A stretch of 22,418 bases of DNA. Origin: Candidatus Margulisiibacteriota bacterium (GTDB lineage Bacteria; Margulisbacteria; Marinamargulisbacteria; DT-59). Positions 14,524 to 21,957 of this stretch are shown one piece after another (the stretch's first letter is position 1; each line of letters opens with the position of its first letter). Made by a program: the position numbers and the translations under genes. The stretch spans positions 1-22,418 of the forward strand of contig JABSQL010000099.1 in the NCBI GenBank assembly GCA_013215865.1, read 5' to 3'. The notes beneath the pieces were generated by a model. The model saw only the letters and a list, made by a program, of their open reading frames with translations, made no database searches and was not told the DNA's origin.

Positions 14524-14620
14524 AATCAAATGCTGTTTCCAAATCTAAAATTTTGAATTCATCGTTCAGAAATTCAATATTCTTTCCTGACCTAACCTGT
14601 TTAATCGCTAAGAATTTCAA
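14492..14620 (-). CDS. 42-residue frame overlapping rdgB and the L,D-transpeptidase-like gene
   Basis: A TTG start at 14620 follows GGAGG that is part of the rdgB coding end, so it would be translated by ribosomes finishing rdgB (20-base overlap). The product begins MKFLAIKQVRSGKNI, continues FLNDEFKILDLETAFDYAEKD, and stops at 14492-14494. Composition is protein-like. It either is a separate small protein or is the N-terminal half of the L,D-transpeptidase-like protein: removing one A from the A5 run at 14513-14517 would join AEK to MPLPEGKY in one frame. I cannot decide between these. Confidence 0.45.
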   Translation of the reverse strand: MKFLAIKQVRSGKNIEFLNDEFKILDLETAFDYAEKDAIARG

Positions 14621-15209
14621 TTGACCTCCCTCCTTCCACCACCCTACACGCCCTATCTATCGCTTTTCTTCGATGACTAATGGCATTCTTTTCCTCAGAT
14701 GACATCTCTGCAAACGTCATTTGATACCCGTCTGGAATAAATACAGGGTCATATCCAAAACCACCTTCTCCACACATCTTCTCTGCAATAATACCTTCAA
14801 TACTTCCAGATACTGTATCAACATGCGCCCCCCATCGAATCGCAATAACGGTTGTAAAGCGCGCCCTGCGGTCCTGAATACCCGACAACGCCTTTAAAAG
14901 GGTTTCACATAATTCCTTGCCTGATGCATTGGGGCCCGCATATCGAGCCGATTTTACACCCGGCGCACCATTCAACGCCTCTACCTCTAAACCTGAATCA
15001 TCTCCCATAAAGATACATTCAGACGTCGCTGGGAAAATAGTTACTTTTTTTAGGGCATTTTCTGCAAAAGTTTTTCCATCTTCAATAACATTAATACTCT
15101 CTTCTGGCATATACTCAGCTTGAGATATCACTTCTAAGCCAGATTTACTTAACATATTTCTGAACTCAATAATCTTCCCTTCATTTTGAGATGTTATGAC
15201 AACTTTCAT
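14601..15209 (-). CDS. rdgB: RdgB/HAM1 non-canonical purine NTP pyrophosphatase
   Basis: RdgB hydrolyses ITP, dITP and XTP to monophosphates, keeping deaminated purines out of nucleic acids. The 202 residues show TSQNEGKIIEFRNML at the N-terminus, the metal/substrate region MGDDSGLEVEALNGAPGVKSARYAG, and the base-recognition block GYDPVFIPDGYQMTFAEMS followed by SHRRKAI. ATG 15209 is preferred over TTG 15233: it directly follows the rel stop after one base and the family N-terminus begins there. The last 13 or so residues (VVEGGRSIEILSD) differ from the displaced copy at 13688-13807, so this tail was probably supplied by the inserted cassette. All active-site motifs are intact. It is the last gene of the acc-recJ-rel-rdgB set. 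Confidence 0.93.
   Translation of the reverse strand: MKVVITSQNEGKIIEFRNMLSKSGLEVISQAEYMPEESINVIEDGKTFAENALKKVTIFPATSECIFMGDDSGLEVEALNGAPGVKSARYAGPNASGKELCETLLKALSGIQDRRARFTTVIAIRWGAHVDTVSGSIEGIIAEKMCGEGGFGYDPVFIPDGYQMTFAEMSSEEKNAISHRRKAIDRACRVVEGGRSIEILSD
14646..14732 (-). repeat. 87-bp direct repeat, proximal copy within intact rdgB
   Basis: This segment of the rdgB 3' coding region recurs at 13721-13807 with one mismatch (14677 versus 13752). The intact rdgB frame runs through it. Together with the distal copy it brackets the 14492-14620, 14215-14523 and 13770-14213 genes. Confidence 0.85.
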
Positions 15210-15210
15210 G

Positions 15211-17382
15211 TTACCCTGACTTTCTTTGAACAAGAAATACGTCTGAATCTTTTTGAATGGCTATTTTTACCCGATCCAGATGCTCTTTGTTTTTGACATC
15301 CATCTGAATATCCGCTTTCATTTGGCTTCCTTGCTTAAGACTTTTCGTTTTGACGCTTGTAATATTGGTTTTTGTATCTGCGATTCGATTTAAAATGTCT
15401 TTGAGAATCCCAATACGATCAAATGCCTCAATTTGAACCATAATAGAGTATACCTTCTCTGTATCTAAAACATCCCATTCCACCTCAACCAATCGGTCAT
15501 ATTCCTCTGGCGTTACCTCTGCAATACTGGGGCAGTCAAACCGATGAATAGATACTCCAAACCCCTGTGTAATATATCCTGTAATTTCTTCTCCTGGTAA
15601 TGGACTACAACATTTTGCTAATTTAGATAGAATATTATCTTCCCCAACAACCCGAATACCACTCGTAGCGGATTTTCTTGCTTTTGTTTGCTTAATACCT
15701 TTCAACAGTTCTTCTGCAGTTGATACATTTCCCTTAATGCCTTCATTAATGACAAAACGAGATACAACTTTAGAAGACAGTTCTGCAAGACCAACCATTA
15801 AGTACAGATCATTCAGATTTTTAAGGTGATATTTTTTGATGAGAGGTTTCAAATACTTAGCTGTCATCACTTGTTTTGGAGATGCCCCTGCTTCAGCCAA
15901 TGTTTTTTCGATCTCCCATTGACCCTTTTTAATATTCTCTTCTTTATTTCGTTTTCTAAACCAGTACTTGATACGTGATCTTGCTTGACCCGTTTTCACA
16001 AAAGCAAGCCAATCAATTTTAGGATTTTGTTTTTTTGATGTTAAGATTTCTACCCTGTCGCCACTTTGCAAGCTGGTGTCCAATGATACCAGTTGGCCAT
16101 TTACTTTGGCCCCCATACAACTATGGCCTATTTCAGTATGGACCTTGTATGCAAAGTCTACAGGAGTTGAGTCAACGGGTAATATATGAATATCTCCGTT
16201 TGGCGTAAATAAAAATACTTCGTCTACAAAAAGATCAACCTTCAAATTACGAAGATATGCATCCGGTTCAGTCACTTCTTTTTGGGACTCTACAATTTGT
16301 CGAAGCCAAGAGAAATCACCATCAAACTTAGCATGAACTTTACCCTCTTTGTATTGCCAATGTGCTGCAATACCAAATTCTCCTATGTGATGCATCTCAC
16401 GGGTTCTAATTTGAACCTCTACAGGCTTTCCCTCTGGACCTATAATGGTGGTGTGCAAAGATTGATACATATTTGATTTAGGAACGGCAATATAATCTTT
16501 AAACCGCCCCGTGACAGGCTTGTATTCAGTATGAATCGCACCAAGGACTTCGTAACAATCTTTAATCGTATCTACCAATATTCTAATCCCCAATAAGTCA
16601 TACATTTCATCGAAAGAGGCATTTTGAGTCACTAATTTTTGGTAAATACTATAGAAATGTTTGGGCCTTCCTGTGACATCAGCATTAATAGACACGTACT
16701 TCAAAATGCCCTCAATTTTTTGAATAAACACCTTTATATATTGTTCACGATTCTCCCTTTTAGAGGCCACTTGTTTTTTAATGGCTTCAAACTCTTTGGG
16801 CTGTAGAACTGAAAAAGAAAGATCTTCTAGCTCCCATTTTAGCTGCCCCATTCCCAGTCGATGAGACAAAGGCGCAAAAATTTCACGGGTCTCACGAGCA
16901 ATTCTCGTTTGCTTTCCCTTAGGTAAAAAGCGAATTGTGCGCATATTGTGAAGGCGATCTGCCAGCTTTATAATAATCACTCTTAAATCTTCTGCCATAG
17001 CGACAAACATTTTTCTAAAATTTTCTGCCTGCTCTTCCTCTCTTGAATGAAAATTAATTCTACCCAGTTTTGTCACTCCTTTTACAAGAAGTAGCACCTC
17101 ATCACCAAAATGTGATTGCAATTCTTTTTCATTCACATTGCAATCCTCTAAGGTATCATGCAATAAAGCAGAACAAATGGTTGCCACATCTTGTTCAAGG
17201 TCAGCTAATATTATTGCAACCTCAACAGGGTGAGAAATATACATGTTTTTTGACAATCTTGTCTGGCCTTCATGTGCTTTTTCTGCAAACTTATAGGCTT
17301 TTACAATGGCAGGAATAATTCGCTTTGGTAAATAAACTTCTATTCTTGACAATAATTCTTCAAAAGTAGGTTGAGGTATCAT
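15211..17382 (-). CDS. rel: Bifunctional (p)ppGpp synthetase/hydrolase (Rel/SpoT)
   Basis: Rel makes and degrades the alarmone (p)ppGpp in response to amino-acid starvation on the ribosome. The 723 residues are full length. The HD hydrolase domain is intact (His51, then HDTLED at 75-80). The synthetase domain has RPKHFYSIYQKL, LLGIRILVDT, GRFKDYIAVPKSNMYQSLHT and EVQIRTREMHHIGEFGIAAHWQYK. The TGS domain (DEVFLFTPNGDIHIL) follows, then helical and Cys-rich regions (CCSPLPGEEITGYITQGFG) and a C-terminal ACT domain. Both catalytic halves look functional, so it is the single long Rel rather than a specialised RelA. It overlaps the recJ stop by 4 bases (ATGA), so translation is coupled. rdgB follows after one base. 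Confidence 0.96.
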   Translation of the reverse strand: MIPQPTFEELLSRIEVYLPKRIIPAIVKAYKFAEKAHEGQTRLSKNMYISHPVEVAIILADLEQDVATICSALLHDTLEDCNVNEKELQSHFGDEVLLLVKGVTKLGRINFHSREEEQAENFRKMFVAMAEDLRVIIIKLADRLHNMRTIRFLPKGKQTRIARETREIFAPLSHRLGMGQLKWELEDLSFSVLQPKEFEAIKKQVASKRENREQYIKVFIQKIEGILKYVSINADVTGRPKHFYSIYQKLVTQNASFDEMYDLLGIRILVDTIKDCYEVLGAIHTEYKPVTGRFKDYIAVPKSNMYQSLHTTIIGPEGKPVEVQIRTREMHHIGEFGIAAHWQYKEGKVHAKFDGDFSWLRQIVESQKEVTEPDAYLRNLKVDLFVDEVFLFTPNGDIHILPVDSTPVDFAYKVHTEIGHSCMGAKVNGQLVSLDTSLQSGDRVEILTSKKQNPKIDWLAFVKTGQARSRIKYWFRKRNKEENIKKGQWEIEKTLAEAGASPKQVMTAKYLKPLIKKYHLKNLNDLYLMVGLAELSSKVVSRFVINEGIKGNVSTAEELLKGIKQTKARKSATSGIRVVGEDNILSKLAKCCSPLPGEEITGYITQGFGVSIHRFDCPSIAEVTPEEYDRLVEVEWDVLDTEKVYSIMVQIEAFDRIGILKDILNRIADTKTNITSVKTKSLKQGSQMKADIQMDVKNKEHLDRVKIAIQKDSDVFLVQRKSG

Positions 17383-19082
17383 TTAATGTCCACTAATTGT
17401 AACTGAGATACCTCAACACCCTTAAACGAATTAATACCCAAATGAAATGCCAATTCGATATGAGGTTGATAAAGCAACTCAATCTTGTGAGCCAATCCAA
17501 AACCGATTCCCTCAATCATTACCTTCCCTTTTTCATCTGTAAAGGTCGCTTTTAAATGAGTCCCATCTCCAACACATTTAAAATCAACTGCTTTTAAACG
17601 ATTAGAATAAAACAAAGGCTCAGGGTTCTGATGTCCAAATGGGGCCAAATCTTGTAGCTCCCAAGCAAATTCTAATGTCATTAGTTCTACCGGTAATGTG
17701 GCATCAATTTGCAGGATAGCGGCTAATTCGCTATCACTAATAGTGGTATTTGCAATAGATTCACATTGTTCAGTAAACCCTTTAATCTGTTCAGGGTTGA
17801 TACTAAACCCTGCCGCTTGCTTATGCCCGCCAAACGTTTTGAAATTGGAAGAACAATTTTTCAAAATACTAAATATGTCTACACTTCCTACGCTCCTAGC
17901 GGACCCTCTACCCTCACCTCCAGATAGTGAGATCATAACAACAGGTCTTGAAAATTTACGCGCCAATTGTGAAGCGGTAATACCAATTACTCCCGAATGC
18001 CAGTTTGAGTGAGACATTACCAGTACTTTATTTTTCTCTAGCCGATTTTTATCCTCCATCACAATTTTAACCGACTCATTATATATTTGTTGTCCAATTT
18101 GTTGTCGCTTTTCATTGAGTGTTTGTATTTGATCCGCAATGCGGCTCAAATCGTCTTCAGATTGTCCTATAAGTAATTCCACACTAATTTTGGCGTGTGC
18201 GATTCGTCCACTTGCGTTAAGGCGTGGGGCAATTGTAAATCCAATATCCCTTGCATTGATTACTTTTTTCTTAAACCCCGCTTTTTCCAATAATAATTGA
18301 ACACCTCTTCTGGGGCGTCGGTTTAATTGGTCCAGTCCTAACCAAACCAATCGTCTATTTTCACCTATTAATGGCGCAATATCTGCAACAGTACCTATTG
18401 CAACCAAGTCAAGACATGACTCTAAACCTAAATTCATATTGAATTGGTCATCCATATACTCTAAGAATTTATATACAATTCCTGCTGTACATAAGTTACG
18501 AAGGCTATGAGACTCATCCAATGTTTGCGGGTTTATGATGACGTTCGCATCGGGAAGTTTATCCGGTAATTTGTGATGATCCATAATGATAATGTCAACC
18601 GAAACTCTTGATTTGATGTTTTTAATTTCTTTGGCATTACTGACCCCACAATCTAAAGTAATTAAAAGATGAGGCTTGCTTTCAACTATTTTATCAATGA
18701 CCCCTTCATTTAACCCGTACCCATCCTCAAATCGATGTGGCACTATGTAGGAAACATTCCCACCCAATTTGCGTAAATTTTCTGCCAATATAGCTGTGGA
18801 TGTGATTCCGTCGGCATCATAATCACTGTAAATAAGAATATGATTCTTTTTTGCAATGTGATCCAATATGAGTTCACTTGCATGATTAAGTAACTTTCTG
18901 TCAAAATTTGCTTCACTATTTTTTTTAGGGTTCAAAAAGAGCTGGGCATCCTCCAGTGACCGAATACCTCGATTCAATAGTATCTGGCAAATGAGGGGGT
19001 GACGGTTTAGATGTGTAGATAATTTTTCGCAGATTTCAGAATTAGAAGAAAAAAGTTGCCAATGGGTATTTGACGTGGTCAT
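17379..19082 (-). CDS. recJ: Single-stranded-DNA 5'-exonuclease RecJ
   Basis: RecJ degrades single-stranded DNA 5' to 3' in recombination and mismatch repair. The 567 residues carry the DHH motifs: IYSDYDADGITSTAIL (Asp87, Asp89, Asp91), LITLDCGVSNA, and the DHH triplet at 168-170 (IIIMDHHKLPDKLPDANVI). The DHHA1 domain follows with RPVVMISLSGGEGRGSARS and GGHKQAAGFSI, then a C-terminal OB-like segment. The length matches the common bacterial RecJ core. It overlaps accB upstream and rel downstream by 4 bases each. The start, ATG 19082, is set by the ATGA overlap. The recJ-rel adjacency is found in many bacteria; being welded to acc genes is less familiar to me. Confidence 0.96.
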   Translation of the reverse strand: MTTSNTHWQLFSSNSEICEKLSTHLNRHPLICQILLNRGIRSLEDAQLFLNPKKNSEANFDRKLLNHASELILDHIAKKNHILIYSDYDADGITSTAILAENLRKLGGNVSYIVPHRFEDGYGLNEGVIDKIVESKPHLLITLDCGVSNAKEIKNIKSRVSVDIIIMDHHKLPDKLPDANVIINPQTLDESHSLRNLCTAGIVYKFLEYMDDQFNMNLGLESCLDLVAIGTVADIAPLIGENRRLVWLGLDQLNRRPRRGVQLLLEKAGFKKKVINARDIGFTIAPRLNASGRIAHAKISVELLIGQSEDDLSRIADQIQTLNEKRQQIGQQIYNESVKIVMEDKNRLEKNKVLVMSHSNWHSGVIGITASQLARKFSRPVVMISLSGGEGRGSARSVGSVDIFSILKNCSSNFKTFGGHKQAAGFSINPEQIKGFTEQCESIANTTISDSELAAILQIDATLPVELMTLEFAWELQDLAPFGHQNPEPLFYSNRLKAVDFKCVGDGTHLKATFTDEKGKVMIEGIGFGLAHKIELLYQPHIELAFHLGINSFKGVEVSQLQLVDIK

Positions 19083-19528
19083 GAAATCCTAATAGAAAAC
19101 AGATCCTGACCATACTCAACACATTTGGCATTTTCCACTAATACTTTTGTTACAACGCCATCACAGTCAGATTCAATTTCATTAAATAATTTCATTGCCT
19201 CTATGATACAAACAATATCTCCCTTTTTAACATGATCTCCAACCTTTAGATACGGCTTTAAATCGGGATTTGCAGAAACATAAAATGTTCCAACCATGGG
19301 TGATTTTATTGAATGGCTGTTTTCATCCCCAGACGACGGTTCAGAAACTTTATCTTGTTCTTGTTGTACCTGTTTGGGCGCCTTGGCAGCTTCATGGATT
19401 GCTTCTGGATTATGAACCTGAAGCTCTTTTTTAACTTCAACTTTCAACCCGTCTTGCTCCACCATTAATGATGATATTTTTGAAGACTCAAGCAAATTAA
19501 TAATCTTTTTTACTTCTTTTAAATCCAA
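19079..19528 (-). CDS. accB: Biotin carboxyl carrier protein of acetyl-CoA carboxylase
   Basis: AccB carries carboxybiotin between the biotin carboxylase (AccC) and the carboxyltransferase (AccA/AccD) in malonyl-CoA synthesis. The 149 residues show the N-terminal start typical of the family (MDLKEVKKIINLLESSKISSL), a flexible Ala/Pro/Gln-rich linker (about 38-75), and a biotinyl domain with IKSPMVGTFYVSANPD and the biotin site IIEAMKLFNEI (Lys113). It lies one base after accA and overlaps recJ by 4 bases. accC is not in the window, so the carboxylase subunit must be encoded elsewhere. All conserved features are present. Confidence 0.96.
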   Translation of the reverse strand: MDLKEVKKIINLLESSKISSLMVEQDGLKVEVKKELQVHNPEAIHEAAKAPKQVQQEQDKVSEPSSGDENSHSIKSPMVGTFYVSANPDLKPYLKVGDHVKKGDIVCIIEAMKLFNEIESDCDGVVTKVLVENAKCVEYGQDLFSIRIS

Positions 19529-19529
19529 T

Positions 19530-20513
19530 TTAATCCCCTTTCTTTATTGTTTTAGATTCATCCATAAATTTCCCAAAGGATCGAAATTTTTCATACCTTT
19601 CTTCTGTAATTTCTTTTGTGTCTTTGCGTTTATAGCTTGCCAAATCCTTCAAAATGACCTTTTTAATATTTTCCGCTTGACAATGCCAATCATGATGGCC
19701 ACCACCCAACGGTTCTTTCACTATACCATCAATAACGCCCAATTCTAAGATATCCTTGGCAGTGAGTTTTAACTGTTCTGCAGCTATATCCGCTTTATCA
19801 GTATCTCTAAACAAAATCGACGCACATCCTTCAGGCGAGATGACCGAGTAAACACTATGTTCCAGCATATATATTCTATTCGCAACCCCAATTCCCAAGG
19901 CACCTCCTGAGCCACCTTCTCCCACAACAACAGAAAAAATTGGAACGTGGATGCCTGTCATTTCCTTCAAATTTCGTGCAATCGCTTCAGATTGCCCTCT
20001 TTCTTCTGCTCCCAATCCTGGATAAGCACCAGGAGTATCGATGAAGGTGACAATGGGCAGCCCAAACTTTTCAGCCAGTTTCATCAACCGAAGCGCTTTT
20101 CGATACCCTTCTGGATGAGGCATTCCAAAATTCCTATAAATATTCTCCTTGGTATCATGTCCTTTTTGATGACCAATAATGACGACTCGGTGAGAGGCAA
20201 TCTGACCCATCCCTCCGATCATTGAGGGGTCATCTCTGAAATGTCTATCTCCATGAAGTTCTATAAAATCATCGCATATTAAGTTGGCAAGACTAAACGA
20301 ATCGGGTCTATTTGGATGTCTTGCAATTTGAAGAATCTGCTGAGGTGTTAAATGTGCAAATATTTCTTTTTTAAGTGTTTTTGCACGTGTCTCAATCTTC
20401 TTAATTTCTTGTGCCAAATCGACTTGACCCTCTTGAGACAACCTTTTTAGCTCATCAATTTTAATGTACAGATCATGAATAGGCTTTTCAAATTCTAAAG
20501 GTTTAATAATCAT
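19530..20513 (-). CDS. accA: Acetyl-CoA carboxylase carboxyltransferase subunit alpha
   Basis: AccA, with AccD, transfers carboxyl from carboxybiotin to acetyl-CoA. The 327-residue length is usual. Visible family blocks are LEFEKPIHDLYIKIDELK at the start, HPNRPDSFSLANLICDDFIELHGDRHFRDDPSMIGG, the QKGHDTKENIYRNFGMPHPEGYRKALRLMKLAEKF block, FIDTPGAYPGLGAEERGQSEAIARNL, and VVVGEGGSGGALGIGVANRIYML-type crotonase-fold oxyanion loops. ATG 20513 overlaps the accD stop by 4 bases. Co-translation with accD fits the fixed alpha2-beta2 stoichiometry. Regulation would come from the region upstream of accD. Confidence 0.97.
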   Translation of the reverse strand: MIIKPLEFEKPIHDLYIKIDELKRLSQEGQVDLAQEIKKIETRAKTLKKEIFAHLTPQQILQIARHPNRPDSFSLANLICDDFIELHGDRHFRDDPSMIGGMGQIASHRVVIIGHQKGHDTKENIYRNFGMPHPEGYRKALRLMKLAEKFGLPIVTFIDTPGAYPGLGAEERGQSEAIARNLKEMTGIHVPIFSVVVGEGGSGGALGIGVANRIYMLEHSVYSVISPEGCASILFRDTDKADIAAEQLKLTAKDILELGVIDGIVKEPLGGGHHDWHCQAENIKKVILKDLASYKRKDTKEITEERYEKFRSFGKFMDESKTIKKGD

Positions 20514-21385
20514 CTTTTGCCTTGCTTCCCTGAAAATTTTGGAGATAATAACCGCACAGATAAAGTGAGTTTATCTTTTAACTCTCGTCTGTTAACAACC
20601 ATATCAATCATGCCATGCTCAAGTAAAAATTCAGACCGCTGAAATCCCTTGGGTAATTTTTGACGAATGGTTTGCTCTATGACACGAGGCCCTGCAAAAC
20701 CAATAAGTGCGCCAGGCTCCGCCATAATAATATCACCCAACATGGCAAAACTAGCGGATGTGCCTCCAGTCGTCGGGTCACACAGTATAGAAATGTATGG
20801 TACACCCACACTGTCTAATCGAGAAAGAGCCGCACTTGTCTTCGCCATTTGCATGAGAGAGAGTATGCCTTCCTGCATTCTTGCACCACCAGAAGAGGTG
20901 AATATGAGTAGCGGAAGTTTGTTTTTAATCGCCATTTCAATGAGACGCGTAATACTTTCTCCTACTACAGACCCCATACTACCTCCCATGAATGAAAAAT
21001 CCATGATTCCAACATTTACCGCTTGGCCACTTAACATTGCCTTACCGGATACAAATGCATCTATGGAACCCGATTTTTTTGTGGCTTTTTCTAACCTTTT
21101 TTTATACGACTCTGTATCTGAAAAATTGAGAAAATCAATTGATTTCAATTGGTTTTCATTCTGTGTAAATGAACCATGATCAAATATATAACTAATACGC
21201 TCTTGAGGGGTAATTCGAAAATGGTACTGACATTCCAGGCAAACTTTGCTATTTGCAACTAAGTCTTTAAGATATAGCACGCTGTTACAGCTGTAACACT
21301 TCACCCAGAGGTCCCCGGGGATATCGAGCTTTTTTATACCTTGTTCAGGTTTTTCTTTCTTGTTAAACCAATCCAATATTGACAT
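20510..21385 (-). CDS. accD: Acetyl-CoA carboxylase carboxyltransferase subunit beta
   Basis: AccD pairs with AccA in the second half-reaction of malonyl-CoA formation. The 291 residues carry an N-terminal zinc ribbon with C30-x2-C33 and C49-x2-C52 (WVKCYSCN, KVCLECQYHF), then the crotonase-fold core with DFSFMGGSMGSVVGE, FTSSGGARMQEGILSLMQMAKT, DPTTGGTSASFAMLGD and GFAGPRVIEQTI. It is the first gene of the minus-strand unit accD-accA-accB-recJ-rel-rdgB. Its start at ATG 21385 lies about 100 bp from rpsT on the opposite strand, so both promoters must share that gap. The zinc ribbon can bind nucleic acid in E. coli AccD, where it links translation to activity; whether that holds here is unknown. 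Confidence 0.97.
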   Translation of the reverse strand: MSILDWFNKKEKPEQGIKKLDIPGDLWVKCYSCNSVLYLKDLVANSKVCLECQYHFRITPQERISYIFDHGSFTQNENQLKSIDFLNFSDTESYKKRLEKATKKSGSIDAFVSGKAMLSGQAVNVGIMDFSFMGGSMGSVVGESITRLIEMAIKNKLPLLIFTSSGGARMQEGILSLMQMAKTSAALSRLDSVGVPYISILCDPTTGGTSASFAMLGDIIMAEPGALIGFAGPRVIEQTIRQKLPKGFQRSEFLLEHGMIDMVVNRRELKDKLTLSVRLLSPKFSGKQGKR

Positions 21386-21425
21386 GAGGTTGTTCTTTGA
21401 TAGACTCTTATAAAATTACATACAT

Positions 21426-21452
21426 CACAATAATTGTGGTTTATGATATCAT
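21426..21452. promoter_or_regulatory. Two palindromes in the accD/rpsT divergent gap
   Basis: CACAATAATTGTG (21426-21438) is a perfect 13-bp inverted repeat, and ATGATATCAT (21443-21452) is a perfect 10-bp one. They sit midway between the divergent accD and rpsT starts. TATGAT at 21442-21447 could act as a -10 box for rpsT, but the -35 match is poor. They may be operators for fatty-acid or ribosome regulation, or chance in AT-rich DNA. Confidence 0.35.
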
Positions 21453-21488
21453 TCTTACAAATAAACAATCAATAGATCGAGGAATATC

Positions 21489-21941
21489 ATGGCTAACACC
21501 AAAACTGCTAAAGAAAATATATTAATAAATAAACGGAATCAGAGACGAAATTTACATTTCAAGTCTAGAATGAAGTCCTACATTGTCAACGCCCAGTCTG
21601 CGATTAGTAATAATGCGTCAGAAAAAGAAACACTTGTTAAGGAAGCGTTACGGATCATAGATAAAACATCTGCAAAGGGTGTCATAACAAAAAAAATTGC
21701 CGCGAGAAAAAAATCTCGCTTGTCTCTATCTTTAAATCGATCAAAAAATGGCACACCTGATGTTTCAAAGAAACCACCTTCTAAACATGCCAAAAAGAAG
21801 ACGACCTCTAAAACCTCTACTCCGAAGAAAGCGGCTGAAGCTAAAAAAGCGTCTTCTAAAGAAACGACTAAAGATACAAAGGAAGCTTCTACCAAAGACG
21901 ATAGCACGTCTGCTAACACAAAAGATAAAGAAGAGAGCTAG
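21489..21941 (+). CDS. rpsT: 30S ribosomal protein S20 with a long lysine/serine/threonine-rich C-terminal tail
   Basis: S20 is an early-binding 16S rRNA protein needed for 30S assembly. Residues 1 to about 85 are a normal S20: MANTKTAKENILINKRNQRRN, SRMKSYIVNAQ, then KTSAKGVITKKIAARKKSRLSLSLN. The normal protein ends about here (85-90 residues). This one continues for some 65 residues of low complexity, with many Lys, Ser, Thr and Ala (for example KKTTSKTSTPKKAAEAKK) and becoming acidic at the end (TKDKEES). The extension is in frame with no stop between, and it is encoded by AAA/TCT-type repeats. GAGG sits 7 nt before ATG 21489. The tail resembles histone-like or RNA-binding tails, but no function is known. 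Confidence 0.93.
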   Translation: MANTKTAKENILINKRNQRRNLHFKSRMKSYIVNAQSAISNNASEKETLVKEALRIIDKTSAKGVITKKIAARKKSRLSLSLNRSKNGTPDVSKKPPSKHAKKKTTSKTSTPKKAAEAKKASSKETTKDTKEASTKDDSTSANTKDKEES

Positions 21942-21957
21942 TTAAACGGGTCCAATA

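Noticed and set aside
21748..21945. Alternative-frame and opposite-strand open frames over the rpsT tail
   Set aside because: They follow from the low-complexity lysine-rich tail coding; the S20 frame is continuous and explains the sequence.
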